Positions 25,419 through 34,475 are shown, numbered from the stretch's first letter. The stretch is DNA of 64,000 nt from Beijerinckia sp. 28-YEA-48 (GCF_900104955.1 NZ_FNSI01000001.1:5118001-5182000), one strand, 5' to 3'. Translations and numbers: made by a program. Notes: a model not told the origin generated them from the sequence alone.

Positions 25419-26427
25419 ACAGGAAGGGCGCGACGTCGCTGACACCTGGCGGGGTCTCGACCGAGAAGGGCATGGGCCGGCACACGGCCATGGCGGAGAG
25501 GCCGACGCGCGCCGTCAGCAGGCCGTTCAACACGCCTTCGCCCAGTCGCGCCGACAGTTTCGCGGCGATGCCGTGGCCGAGCAATTGCTGCACCAGGGAA
25601 TCGCCCACCGCCATGCCGCCGGTGACCGCGAGATGCGAGCCGACCGATTTGGCGATGCGCAGAAAGCCGAGCAGGCCCGGGCGGCCGCCATAGATTTCCG
25701 CCGTGCGGCGCACGAGGCGGACCGCTTGCGCGGCGACGAACAGCACATCGATCAACGCGCGCGGCGAAATGGCGGTGACGACGGAGACGCGCTTGGCCGC
25801 ATTGGCGATCTCGCGCTGCACCAGTTCGTCGAGGGGATGGATCAGGCTGCGCTCGGTGATGTCGATGAGATCGCGGCCATCGACAATCTCGCGCGCCGTG
25901 CGCAACACCAGGGCGCGGGCATGAGCGGTCTCGGGGCGTTTCGCATAGAGCGAGGCGAGATCGGTGACGAGCGAGCGAGCCGCGTCGCGATCGTCCTTGG
26001 CGCGCGCTTCGGTGAGCGCCGCATGCAGCTTGGCGATATGGCGTTGGCGCAACACGCCGGCGATCTCGCGGCCAAGCAGCACGGCAAGCGCCAGAAGCGC
26101 CAGCGCCAGCAAGGCCACACCCACCCAGCCCAAAGTCAGCGAGCGGGTGAACAGATCGTCGATCAGCCGGTTGAACCAGAGGCCAAGGGCCAGGGTGACG
26201 AGGCCGCCGATGGCTGAGGCCAGCACGCTGCCCCAGGAAAGGAAGCGGCGCGCGATGATGCCGCGCGCTTGCGCGTATTCGGCGACGGCATTCTCGGTTT
26301 CGGGAACCTCCGTCTCCAGGGCATAGGCGTCAGGCTGTTCCTCGACGGTGGCGCGCGCGCCCGCAGGCGTGCCGTCCGCATCGAGGCGGAAAGCGCGGGG
26401 GCGTTTGGCGGGGGCTTCTTCGTTCAT
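25399..26427 (-). CDS. ycjF: YcjF-like DUF697 membrane protein
   Basis: The 342-residue protein has two membrane helices in the middle (about 85-145, around FLSWGSVLASAIGGLVTLALG) and a C-terminal DUF697 domain with GGMAVGDSLVQQLLGHGIAAKLSARLGEG. The family is the partner of the P-loop protein YcjX, encoded 59 bases upstream. In E. coli both belong to the phage-shock regulon; their biochemical role is open. A TTG at 26463 would add 12 residues but ATG 26427 matches the family start. It is last in a five-gene minus-strand operon headed by MoxR. Confidence 0.87.
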   Translation of the reverse strand: MNEEAPAKRPRAFRLDADGTPAGARATVEEQPDAYALETEVPETENAVAEYAQARGIIARRFLSWGSVLASAIGGLVTLALGLWFNRLIDDLFTRSLTLGWVGVALLALALLALAVLLGREIAGVLRQRHIAKLHAALTEARAKDDRDAARSLVTDLASLYAKRPETAHARALVLRTAREIVDGRDLIDITERSLIHPLDELVQREIANAAKRVSVVTAISPRALIDVLFVAAQAVRLVRRTAEIYGGRPGLLGFLRIAKSVGSHLAVTGGMAVGDSLVQQLLGHGIAAKLSARLGEGVLNGLLTARVGLSAMAVCRPMPFSVETPPGVSDVAPFLFSGKKD

Positions 26428-26486
26428 GGGGCCAGAGGTGAGCAGCTGAGGGGTACCCGTCAAGGGCGTTCGTTGGGCGGCGGTGG

Positions 26487-27980
26487 TTAACGGAGGCGGT
26501 CGCCGAGCAGGAATTCGAGCGCCCGGTCCATGCGTATATGCGGCAAGGGCGCCACCTTGCCATCGATCGGTGCACTGGGAATGGGCGGACGGAAGCGGAC
26601 GAAGCGCCAGTCGTTTTCGCCTTCCGGCAGGGCCAGGCCGTCGCCGCGAAACACCCGTTTCGGATCGGCCGGTAATTCGCCGGGAAAGATCGCGGCCTCG
26701 GCCTTGCCGTCGAAGATTTCGCCATCGACCTTCTCGCCGGCCAGGGGCACGCCGACGATGGCTTCCAGGCTGCTACCGTTCTGGCGCACCGAGGCTTCAC
26801 GCGTCGCGCGCACGGCGGCCAGCGCGATGACATCGACGCCGGCGCCGACGCCTTCGGCGCGGTGGATGGCGCGCTCGACCAGCAGGTTGAGAATGGCTTC
26901 GAGCCGGTCGTGGTTGGAGTGATGCAGATGGTCGGCCTTGGTGGCGGCGAACAGGATGCGATCGATGCGCGGGCGGAAAATGGTCGACAGCAAAGATGAA
27001 CGGCCAGCGCGGAAGGCGGTCATCACGTCGGTCATCGCGGTTTCGAGATCGCGCACCGCCGAGGGGCCGGAATTCAAAGCCGACAAGGTGTCGACCAGCA
27101 CGATCTGCCGATCGAGGCGGGCGAAGTGATCGCGGAAGAACGGCCGCACCACGTGGGATTTATAGGCTTCGTAGCGCCGCTCCATCATGGCGGCGAGCGA
27201 CCCCGAGACGATGGCCGATCCATCGCCGAGCGGCATGGGCGCGAAGGTCAGCGCTGGTGAACCTTCCATTTCGCCTGGCAGCAGGAAGCGGCCGGGCGGC
27301 AGGGTCGAGAGCGCCAGCGCATCGTCGCGGCAGGCTCTGAGATAGATGGTGAACAGTTCGGCGGCGCGGCGCGCCTGCTCTTCGCTCGCTGGGCCTGAGG
27401 GATCAAGCGTGGCGAGGAAGCCGCGCCAGTCGGCGGCGAGATGGGCGCGTGTCGCGGCTGTGCTGGCGTCGATCGTTTCGCGCGACCATTGCGCGTAATC
27501 CTTGGTCAGCAGCGGCAGGTCGAGCAGCCACTCGCCGGGATAATCGACTATGTCGAGGGCGAGGGAAGCCGGCCCCTTGCGCCAGCCCGCGGCGCGCTCG
27601 AATTCGATGACGATGCGCAGTTCGGAAATACGCCGGGTCGATTGCGGCCAGTGGCGCGCATCGGGCCCGTCAGCCCCACCGGTCAGATCGGCGAAATGAT
27701 CCTCATAGGCGAAGCGCGGCACCGCATCGTCGGGCTGCGGGTCGAGAAAGGCGCGGGTGAGCCGTCCTTCAGCGTGGACGCGGAAAACGGGGAAGCTGCG
27801 CTGGGCGCGCGTCTCGGCCGACAGGCGCAGCAGGTGATGCACCAGCGCGGTGATGAACACGGTCTTGCCCGAGCGCGACAGGCCGGTGACGCCGAGGCGC
27901 AGACCCGTGCCGGTGACATAGTCGGCGACGCTTTGCGCGGCGATCCGGGCTTCATTGGCGAGATCGGAGAAACGGCTCAA
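26487..27980 (-). CDS. ycjX: YcjX-like P-loop ATPase/GTPase (DUF463)
   Basis: The 497-residue protein belongs to the YcjX family (DUF463). Walker A GLSRSGKT is at residues 33-40, and LALDIVDYPGEWLLDLPLL provides the DxxG-like switch region. FAATKADHL resembles a nucleotide-specificity motif. The family forms dynamin-like or Ras-like nucleotide-driven switches linked to envelope stress. The start is TTG 27980 (reading TTG AGC CGT), with GGAAAG nearby and no ATG in a sensible place. It is followed by ycjF and preceded by an unknown gene in the same operon. Confidence 0.9.
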   Translation of the reverse strand: MSRFSDLANEARIAAQSVADYVTGTGLRLGVTGLSRSGKTVFITALVHHLLRLSAETRAQRSFPVFRVHAEGRLTRAFLDPQPDDAVPRFAYEDHFADLTGGADGPDARHWPQSTRRISELRIVIEFERAAGWRKGPASLALDIVDYPGEWLLDLPLLTKDYAQWSRETIDASTAATRAHLAADWRGFLATLDPSGPASEEQARRAAELFTIYLRACRDDALALSTLPPGRFLLPGEMEGSPALTFAPMPLGDGSAIVSGSLAAMMERRYEAYKSHVVRPFFRDHFARLDRQIVLVDTLSALNSGPSAVRDLETAMTDVMTAFRAGRSSLLSTIFRPRIDRILFAATKADHLHHSNHDRLEAILNLLVERAIHRAEGVGAGVDVIALAAVRATREASVRQNGSSLEAIVGVPLAGEKVDGEIFDGKAEAAIFPGELPADPKRVFRGDGLALPEGENDWRFVRFRPPIPSAPIDGKVAPLPHIRMDRALEFLLGDRLR

Positions 27981-28100
27981 GCGGGGCTTTCCGGCGGGTT
28001 GTCGGTTCCTAAGTCGGTTCTATGTAAGCGCAGCGGCGCCGAAATCCCAATTTTCACGCGAATCGACATTCCATTCGTCTGCCGCTCGCCCGAAAAGGCG

Positions 28101-29063
28101 TTATTCGGCCGGTAATCGGGCCGGCAAGCTGTCGACAGCGCGGCGCACCAGGGCGATTTCGGCGCGATAGGGGCCGATTTCGACCGAGGCCATATTGACC
28201 AGGGCGCGGAAGAAATTGGGAGTGGCGCGGCCATCCGCGTCGAACAGTTTGAGATCGTCGGTTGGGCTGGCGGCGATGCCCTCGCTCATCTTGGCGGCGT
28301 AGTTGCGGATGCGGACGGATTCGCCGGTGCAGGCCATCGGCGGGATGGCCGGTCCCGGCAAAGGGCCAAGCGCGGGCAGGCCCAGCGAGGCGATGCGCAC
28401 CGGGGCCAGGGAGACGGGCGTCGGCGTGCGCTCGCCCATGCCAACGGCGATGGAGGGCGCGCGGACCATGGCCACGCGGCGATCAGGCACGCGGGAGCGG
28501 GTGACGGCGACGGCGCGTCCGCGCGTGACGCCGCCCCGACGGTGCGAGGCCAGCCAACGCGCTCGCAGCGTATTGCCGAGGCCGCGGGTGGTGAGGCCGT
28601 TCAAATTGGCGCTCTGGCGTTTGCCGCTGCTTTTGCCGCGACCGCCGGCACTGGCCACCACCGGGCCGCCGCATTCGGCCGGCGCCCAGCGCGAGATGAT
28701 GGCGAGCGCGCTCTTGCGATTGAAGTCGAGGTAATAGCGGCGCAGCAATTGCGCCGCGACGGCAGCGCCTTCGTCAGCCGAGGAAAAGGCGACATGCCCG
28801 GCGTTGTCGGTGGCGATCTCGCCGCTCCAGCGGGCGCTTTTCACGCACCAGTAATTGTTGAGGCGGATGCAGCGCGGCAGAGTGGCGGGCTCCGGCGCGA
28901 ACAGCATTTGCGCGCGACGGTTGAGATCCGTGTCGAGATGCAGCGCCGCCTGCACGCGCCAATTGGAGACAGCGCGATTGGCTGGCAGATACAGCGCCGG
29001 CGTCAACGCCAGCTGGGGAGCGGAGCCGATATTGAGCAGTAAAGCAAAAATCTCGGCCAACAT
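28101..29063 (-). CDS. conserved hypothetical in the moxR-sixA-ycjXF operon
   Basis: The 320-residue protein is not recognised. The first 20 residues are hydrophobic, perhaps a signal or anchor. A central conserved-looking block (about 62-130) contains LNNYWCVKSARWSGEIATD and LLRRYYLDFNRKSALAIISRWAPAECGG, which resembles proteins that act on or bind cell-wall material only in a vague way. A basic, low-complexity stretch (about 135-205) and a helical C-terminus follow. It starts 12 bases after sixA and ends 120 bases before ycjX, so it is cotranscribed with them. No function is proposed. Confidence 0.7.
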   Translation of the reverse strand: MLAEIFALLLNIGSAPQLALTPALYLPANRAVSNWRVQAALHLDTDLNRRAQMLFAPEPATLPRCIRLNNYWCVKSARWSGEIATDNAGHVAFSSADEGAAVAAQLLRRYYLDFNRKSALAIISRWAPAECGGPVVASAGGRGKSSGKRQSANLNGLTTRGLGNTLRARWLASHRRGGVTRGRAVAVTRSRVPDRRVAMVRAPSIAVGMGERTPTPVSLAPVRIASLGLPALGPLPGPAIPPMACTGESVRIRNYAAKMSEGIAASPTDDLKLFDADGRATPNFFRALVNMASVEIGPYRAEIALVRRAVDSLPARLPAE

Positions 29064-29075
29064 GTGCTGATCCGT

Positions 29076-29603
29076 TCAATCGTCTGTGTCGTCGGCGTCA
29101 GGGCGCAAGAGCTTCGGGGTGGTGAAATAAGCCAAATGTGCTTTCGCCGCGTTGAGTTCGATCCATTCGCTGGCATCGAATGCGAATACGGCTAGCGCCG
29201 CCGTCGGGAAATGATCGATGACGTCAGCGACGCCGCCCAGCGTGGCCAGCGAATGCGCCAGTTCCGCCATGCCCGGATTGTGGGCGATGACCATGATGCG
29301 CTCGGCCGGAGGCGGCGTTTGCATGACGGCCTTCAACAGTGTGGCGCTGTCGGCCAGATAGAGTTCGGGATCGAGGTGCTGTTCCACGGGCCGATCAAAC
29401 TGGGCGGTAACGATGTCGAAAGTCTGGCGGGTGCGTTCGGAATCCGAGACCAGGGCCAGGTCCGGGACGAGGCCGCGCTCGCGCAAATGCTTGCCGATGA
29501 GGGCAGCGTCGCGCTCGCCGCGGTTGGTGAGCTTGCGGCCATGGTCGCCGTTCGGCGAGGACCGCTCTGTCTTGGCGTGTCGCAGGAGAATGAGCTGAAG
29601 CAT
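29076..29603 (-). CDS. sixA: SixA-type phosphohistidine phosphatase
   Basis: The 175-residue cytoplasmic protein is in the histidine phosphatase (RHG) superfamily. It has LLRHAKTE with the nucleophilic His9, SDSERTRQT, and VIAHNPGM with the second active-site histidine. SixA enzymes remove phosphate from phosphohistidine on phosphotransfer proteins (ArcB or NPr in E. coli). It sits 8 bases after moxR and 12 bases before the unknown gene, within one operon. Its phosphoprotein target is unknown. Confidence 0.9.
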   Translation of the reverse strand: MLQLILLRHAKTERSSPNGDHGRKLTNRGERDAALIGKHLRERGLVPDLALVSDSERTRQTFDIVTAQFDRPVEQHLDPELYLADSATLLKAVMQTPPPAERIMVIAHNPGMAELAHSLATLGGVADVIDHFPTAALAVFAFDASEWIELNAAKAHLAYFTTPKLLRPDADDTDD

Positions 29604-29611
29604 CGCCGCCG

Positions 29612-30454
29612 TTACCGCTCGCGCCGATTGAGGAAGACGAGGCGTTCGAACAGATGCACGTCCTGCTCGTTCTTGATCAGCGCGCCATGCAGGGGCGGGA
29701 TCGCCTTCTTGGTATCCCGCTCGCGCAGGGTTTCGACGGTGACATCTTCGTTGAGCAGCAGTTTCAGCCAGTCGAGCAGTTCAGATGTCGATGGCTTCTT
29801 CTTCAGGCCGGGCACGTCGCGGACCTCGAAGAATATCCGCAGCGCTTCCTCGACCAGCCGCTTCTTGATGCCGGGGAAATGCACGTCGACGATGCGCTGC
29901 ATGGTCTCCTGATCGGGGAAGCGGATGTAGTGGAAGAAGCAGCGGCGCAGAAACGCGTCCGGCAGTTCCTTCTCGTTGTTGGAGGTGATCACGACGATCG
30001 GCCGCTTGGCGGCACGCACGGTCTCGCCGGTCTCGTAGACATGGAATTCCATGCGATCGAGTTCGAGCAGGAGATCGTTGGGAAATTCGATGTCGGCCTT
30101 GTCGATCTCGTCGATCAGCAGCACCGGGCGCTGGTCGCTGACGAAGGCCTCCCAGAGCTTGCCGCGGCGGATGTAATTGCTGATGTCGGAGACTTTCGGA
30201 TCGCCGAGCTGGCTGTCGCGCAGGCGGGATACCGCGTCATATTCATAGAGGCCTTGCTGAGCCTTGGTGGTCGATTTGATGTGCCAGGTGATGAGCGGCG
30301 CGTTCGCGGCCTGGGCGATTTCTTCGGCCAGCACGGTCTTGCCCGTGCCCGGCTCGCCTTTGACCAGCAAAGGACGTTCAAGAACGATGGCCGCGTTGAC
30401 GGCCACCTTCAGATCGTCGGTTGCGATGTAGTTGTCGGTTCCTTCAAAGCGCAT
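29612..30454 (-). CDS. MoxR-family AAA+ ATPase (CoxD-like)
   Basis: The 280-residue AAA+ ATPase has Walker A GEPGTGKT at residues 33-40, Walker B VLLIDEIDKAD, and sensor VITSNNEKELPDAFLRRC. The MoxR/CoxD subgroup works as a chaperone-like remodelling enzyme together with a VWA-domain protein, often for metal-enzyme maturation. ATG 30454 is chosen because homologues begin MRFEG; GTG 30466 is also possible. The expected VWA partner is at 32006 on the opposite strand rather than directly downstream. Downstream in the operon are sixA, an unknown gene, ycjX and ycjF. Confidence 0.92.
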   Translation of the reverse strand: MRFEGTDNYIATDDLKVAVNAAIVLERPLLVKGEPGTGKTVLAEEIAQAANAPLITWHIKSTTKAQQGLYEYDAVSRLRDSQLGDPKVSDISNYIRRGKLWEAFVSDQRPVLLIDEIDKADIEFPNDLLLELDRMEFHVYETGETVRAAKRPIVVITSNNEKELPDAFLRRCFFHYIRFPDQETMQRIVDVHFPGIKKRLVEEALRIFFEVRDVPGLKKKPSTSELLDWLKLLLNEDVTVETLRERDTKKAIPPLHGALIKNEQDVHLFERLVFLNRRER

Positions 30455-30569
30455 CGCGCCGCTCACCCTTTCTGTTCCAGAGCCGTTTCGGCGCTGGCAT
30501 TTGACTGGCTCGCATACTGTTCACGCGAGCCGATATTCCGCGCCCCTATTTATCGCGTTTGGAAATGCT

Positions 30570-30824
30570 CTAAGCTCGCTTTATCAGCATAACAATCAGC
30601 AAGATTATGACAGCGCCTATGGTGGCGTTAATGATCGAACCGACCATGCCGCCACCAATGAAAATGCCGATCTGGGGTAGCAGCCAGCTGGCGACGAAGG
30701 CGCCGATAATACCTAAAACAATGTTGCCTATGAGGCCAAACCCGCCGCCGCGGACGATGAGGCCGGCTAACCAGCCCGCGACTGCGCCGATGATGAGAGT
30801 AATCAGAAGTGCGCCCAGATCCAT
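30570..30824 (-). CDS. GlsB/YeaQ/YmgE-family small membrane protein
   Basis: The 84-residue protein has three hydrophobic helices and the glycine-rich GAVAGWLAGLIVRGGGFGLIGN motif of the transglycosylase-associated (Transgly_assoc) family. Members are often stress-induced in alphaproteobacteria; the name does not reflect enzymatic activity. AGGAGG precedes the ATG at ideal distance. It is monocistronic between moxR and the amidohydrolase. Confidence 0.9.
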   Translation of the reverse strand: MDLGALLITLIIGAVAGWLAGLIVRGGGFGLIGNIVLGIIGAFVASWLLPQIGIFIGGGMVGSIINATIGAVIILLIVMLIKRA

Positions 30825-31007
30825 AGCTTACCTCCTCAGTGTCGCCGGTCGTCTTGCGGCCGCGATCTCCTAGAACCTAGTGCGGGGCCGGCGCGATGGC
30901 GAGCGCTTTCTTAAATTCGCCCAGGGGCGGTTTCACCCGCCGGTCCAGTGATGTATGGCCTGTGTCGAGGCTATAAAAACATCTGAAAACCATTTGGAGG
31001 AAACACG

Positions 31008-31964
31008 ATGGCGCAGACCCGCCGTATCGACGTTCATCATCATGTCCTGCCGGATTTCTACAAGGACGTGCAGCGGCAGGCGGGGATCATGGGCAGCGCC
31101 TATCAGGCGTTCCCGGAATGGACGGCGGAGAAGTCTCTCGCCCTGATGGATGAAACGGGCACCGCCACCAGCATTCTCTCCTTCACCTCGCCGGGGATAT
31201 TCTTCGGTGATGTGGCTCAGACGCGCGGGTTGGCGCGCCAGTTCAACGATTGGCTCGCGGAACTGGTGGCACGCCATCCGCGCCGGTTCGGCGCCTTCGC
31301 CTTTCTGCCTTTGCCCGATGTGGACGGGGCCCTGGCCGAGATCGCCCGTGTCTATGACGACTTGAAGCTCGATGGCATTTGCCTGCTCACCAGTGTCGAT
31401 CAGCGCTACATCGGCCATCCGGATTTCTGGCCGGTCTATGAAGAGTTGAATCGTCGCAAGGCGGTGGTGTTCATTCATCCGTGCTATCCGCCCGGCACGG
31501 AGGCGCTGGGCTGGGACATTCCGCGCATGCTGATCGACTATCCGTTCGAGACGACGCGGGTTGCGACCAATCTGATCTTCAACGGCGTCACCGAAAAACT
31601 GCCGGATATCAAATTCATCCTCTCCCATGCCGGTGGCACGCTGCCGATGCTGGCGCATCGCATCTCGCTGTTCGACAAGAAGACCAAGCAGCGGGAGCAG
31701 TATCCGCACGGGGCGCTGCATTACATTGCGAAGTTCTATTACGATACGGCGCTCAGCGGCCATGCCGCGCCGCTCGATGCGCTGACAGCTTTCGTGCCGC
31801 CGTCGCAGATTCTGTTCGGGACGGACTATCCCTATGTGTCGGAGGATATCGCCATCGCCGAAACAAAGGGCTTCGACGCCTATGGCAAGTTCGATGCGGC
31901 CACCCGTGCGCTGATCGAGCGTGGCACGGCGGAAGCTTTGTTCCCGAGGTTGAAGGGGCTTTAG
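31008..31964 (+). CDS. amidohydrolase family 2 (ACMSD-like)
   Basis: The 318-residue cytoplasmic enzyme belongs to the amidohydrolase_2/ACMSD-related family, a metal-dependent TIM barrel. Metal-binding elements are visible: HH in IDVHHHVLPDF (residues 7-17), the histidine in VFIHPCYPPG, the histidine in ILSHAGG, and the aspartate in LFGTDYPY. Related enzymes decarboxylate aromatic acids such as aminocarboxymuconate semialdehyde, gamma-resorcylate or 5-carboxyvanillate. A TTGGAGGAAA ribosome site lies before the ATG. The substrate is not determined. It starts a two-gene plus-strand unit with the VWA gene 41 bases downstream. Confidence 0.88.
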   Translation: MAQTRRIDVHHHVLPDFYKDVQRQAGIMGSAYQAFPEWTAEKSLALMDETGTATSILSFTSPGIFFGDVAQTRGLARQFNDWLAELVARHPRRFGAFAFLPLPDVDGALAEIARVYDDLKLDGICLLTSVDQRYIGHPDFWPVYEELNRRKAVVFIHPCYPPGTEALGWDIPRMLIDYPFETTRVATNLIFNGVTEKLPDIKFILSHAGGTLPMLAHRISLFDKKTKQREQYPHGALHYIAKFYYDTALSGHAAPLDALTAFVPPSQILFGTDYPYVSEDIAIAETKGFDAYGKFDAATRALIERGTAEALFPRLKGL

Positions 31965-32005
31965 GGCGGTTGGACAGCCTGGGCGCCCAGGGTTAGGATC
32001 GGGCC

Positions 32006-33181
32006 ATGTTTCTGACCTTCTTCACGGCGCTCAAGGATGCGCAGGTGCCCGTCACCCTGCGCGAATATCTCGTGCTGATGGAAGCGCTCGATAAGGATTT
32101 GGCCGACAAGTCGGTCGATGAATTCTACTATCTGGCGCGCACCATTCTGGTGAAGGACGAGCGCAATCTCGATCGCTTCGACCGGGTGTTCGGCACGGTC
32201 TTCAAAGGGCTGGAAAACCTGCTCGAGGCCATGGAAAAAGCCGAGATCCCGGAGGAGTGGCTGCGCAAGCTGGCCGAGAAGTATCTCACCGACGAGGAGA
32301 AGCGGCAGATCGAAGCCATGGGCTGGGAAAAGCTCATGGAGACCCTGCGTGAGCGGCTGCGCGAACAGAAGGGCCGGCACCAGGGCGGCAACAAATGGAT
32401 CGGCACCGCCGGCACCTCGCCCTATGGCGCCTTCGGCTATAATCCCGAAGGCGTGCGCATCGGCCAGGATAGCAATCGCAATTTCCGCGCCGCCAAAGTG
32501 TGGGACAAGCGCGAGTTCAAGGATCTCGATGGCGACATCGAGCTCGGCACGCGCAACATCAAGGTGGCGCTGCGGCGCCTGCGCAAATTCGCCCGCACCG
32601 GATCACCCGATGAGCTTGATCTCGATGGGACGATCCGCGAGACAGCGCAGCGCGGCTATCTCGACGTGCAGATGCGCCCCGAGCGGCGCAATGCGGTGAA
32701 GGTGCTGTTGTTCTTCGACGTCGGCGGGTCGATGGATTGGCACATCAAACAGGTCGAGGAATTGTTCTCGGCGGCGCGCACCGAGTTCAAGCATATGGAG
32801 CATTTCTATTTCCATAACTGCCTCTATGAGGGCGTGTGGAAACAGAACGTGCGCCGCTTCACCGATCGCACGCCGACCTGGGACGTGCTGCACACCTATG
32901 GCCACGACTATAAGGTGATCTTCGTCGGCGATGCATCGATGTCGCCTTATGAAGTGTCGATGCCGGGCGGCTCGGTCGAGCACAACAATCCGGAAGCCGG
33001 CATCATCTGGCTTGAGCGTGTGACGCGCACCTATCCGCATGCGATCTGGCTCAACCCGGTGCCGCAGAACCAATGGCGCTATACGCAGTCGATCAAGCTG
33101 ATCGAGGCGGCGATGGATGGCCGCATGTTTCCGCTGACCATCAAGGGCCTCGAAGAGGCGATGCGGGAATTGGTGCGATAG
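32006..33181 (+). CDS. VWA-domain protein (CoxE-like), MoxR partner
   Basis: The 391-residue protein is of the CoxE-like VWA family. The N-terminal half is helical; the VWA domain starts near residue 230 with a MIDAS motif DVGGS at 238-242. CoxE-type proteins bind metal through MIDAS and act with a MoxR/CoxD AAA+ ATPase in protein maturation. The MoxR gene here is 1.5 kb away on the other strand. An amidohydrolase gene precedes it by 41 bases, so the VWA gene is expressed from the plus strand. A long imperfect inverted repeat follows its stop. Confidence 0.9.
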   Translation: MFLTFFTALKDAQVPVTLREYLVLMEALDKDLADKSVDEFYYLARTILVKDERNLDRFDRVFGTVFKGLENLLEAMEKAEIPEEWLRKLAEKYLTDEEKRQIEAMGWEKLMETLRERLREQKGRHQGGNKWIGTAGTSPYGAFGYNPEGVRIGQDSNRNFRAAKVWDKREFKDLDGDIELGTRNIKVALRRLRKFARTGSPDELDLDGTIRETAQRGYLDVQMRPERRNAVKVLLFFDVGGSMDWHIKQVEELFSAARTEFKHMEHFYFHNCLYEGVWKQNVRRFTDRTPTWDVLHTYGHDYKVIFVGDASMSPYEVSMPGGSVEHNNPEAGIIWLERVTRTYPHAIWLNPVPQNQWRYTQSIKLIEAAMDGRMFPLTIKGLEEAMRELVR

Positions 33182-33200
33182 GACAAGAAGAAAACCTTGG

Positions 33201-33358
33201 TGTCATTCCCGACGCGCCGTAGGCGCGAGCGGGAATCCAGAGCGTGTGGTGGAGTGTACAATCACAGTACCGCAGCGCGATCTTCAATGCATCAAGGCAA
33301 GCATCCGTCGCTTGCTCTGGATCCCCGCTCGACTGCTGCGCGGCCGTCGGGGATGACA
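33201..33358. repeat. long imperfect inverted repeat at a convergent junction
   Basis: The left arm starts TGTCATTCCCG and ends GGGAATCCAGAG; the right arm starts CTCTGGATCCCCG and ends CGGGGATGACA. Each arm has an internal smaller hairpin. This is the widespread type of dispersed palindrome seen in many bacterial genomes. It fills the gap between the convergent VWA and YeeE/YedE genes. Confidence 0.75.
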
Positions 33359-33389
33359 CTGAGGCTTCGGAACGTTCTTGTGGCGTATC

Positions 33390-34475
33390 TTACGCCCTGA
33401 TAGCGCCGGACTTCACAGCGCCGCTGCGCGCCTTCACCGCCGCGCGACTGTCAACCGCAATGCCGATCCACATGCCGGCTGCAATCGCAGCTATGGCGAG
33501 GAAGGAGCCGGGCGACAGGGTTGAGACGCCGGAGAGGCCCTGGCCGGTGGTGCAGCCAAGCGCCATGACGCCGCCAAAGCCCATCAGGATAGCGCCGCCG
33601 AGATAGCGCAGCATCTGGCGCGGGCCGTCAAAGCCTTGCAGGCGGAAGCGTCCGCCGATCAGCGATGAGAGGAAAGCGCCGCCGAGCGCGCCCGCCAGGA
33701 AGGCGACACCGAAGTCGATCTTCGCGCCGGTATAGGTCATCAGATATTGCACGCCATTGGCGAGCGGCGCGATGAAAGCGGCGCTCCACGGCTGCAACTT
33801 GTCGAAGCCGTCATCGCCGAGAAGCACCGAAGCGCTCCAGCCTGCCGCAATGGTGGCGCCAATGGCGATGGCGGCAAAACCGCGCCAGGCGCCAGCGAAG
33901 GCGGCGAGCGTTAAAGCGGCGACGAGCGCGATGGCGGCGATGACGTAACGACCAAGGGCGGCGAAGCCCGCCGTGGTGGCGAGATCGGCGGCCGGCGCCT
34001 CCGGCCGGGCGATGGCTTCGACAGGTAGGCGCAGCGGCGCCAGGATGCCGCGCATGGTGGCGTAGGCCGCAACACCGGCGACGAGAATGACGACGAAGGC
34101 GCGCAGATTGCCGCTCGCCGCCAGCACGGTCAGGCGACCGGCGCAGCCGCGCGTCATCGCCGCGCCGAGGCCAAAGATGAGCCCGCCGACGATGAGGCCA
34201 AAGAGACCATTGGTGTTGGACAGATAGACCGATTGCGACAGGTCGAGCACACCGGCGCCAACCAAGACTTGCGTGAAAGCAAGCGCTGCCAGGACTCCGG
34301 CGAAATAGGCGGTCAGCCGGCTGTTCGAGCCTTCGTTGCGCGCCTCTTTCAGGCCGCCGAGCAGGCAATATTGCGAGCTCTCGGACAGAGCGCCGAAGGC
34401 AAGGCCGATGAGGACGGCGGCAAGGGCTACGGCGAGGCGGGGCTCGCCGGCAAAAGATTGGATTTGTTCGAGCAT
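33390..34475 (-). CDS. YeeE/YedE-family transporter (thiosulfate/sulfur uptake type)
   Basis: The 361-residue membrane protein has about ten hydrophobic helices. Conserved cysteines are in SQYCLLGGL, TRGCAGRL and ALGCTTGQG, which correspond to the cysteine-lined pathway of the YeeE/TsuA family. That family takes up thiosulfate or related sulfur species. ATG 34475 is preferred because MLEQIQSF is followed directly by the first helix; the longer frame would run through the promoter. A perfect 9-bp-arm palindrome lies about 70 bases upstream. A TsuB/TusA-like partner is not adjacent. Confidence 0.85.
   Translation of the reverse strand: MLEQIQSFAGEPRLAVALAAVLIGLAFGALSESSQYCLLGGLKEARNEGSNSRLTAYFAGVLAALAFTQVLVGAGVLDLSQSVYLSNTNGLFGLIVGGLIFGLGAAMTRGCAGRLTVLAASGNLRAFVVILVAGVAAYATMRGILAPLRLPVEAIARPEAPAADLATTAGFAALGRYVIAAIALVAALTLAAFAGAWRGFAAIAIGATIAAGWSASVLLGDDGFDKLQPWSAAFIAPLANGVQYLMTYTGAKIDFGVAFLAGALGGAFLSSLIGGRFRLQGFDGPRQMLRYLGGAILMGFGGVMALGCTTGQGLSGVSTLSPGSFLAIAAIAAGMWIGIAVDSRAAVKARSGAVKSGAIRA

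Noticed and set aside
33244-33606. 120-residue plus-strand frame
   Set aside because: It covers the inverted repeat and antisense of the YeeE/YedE gene; no homology signal.
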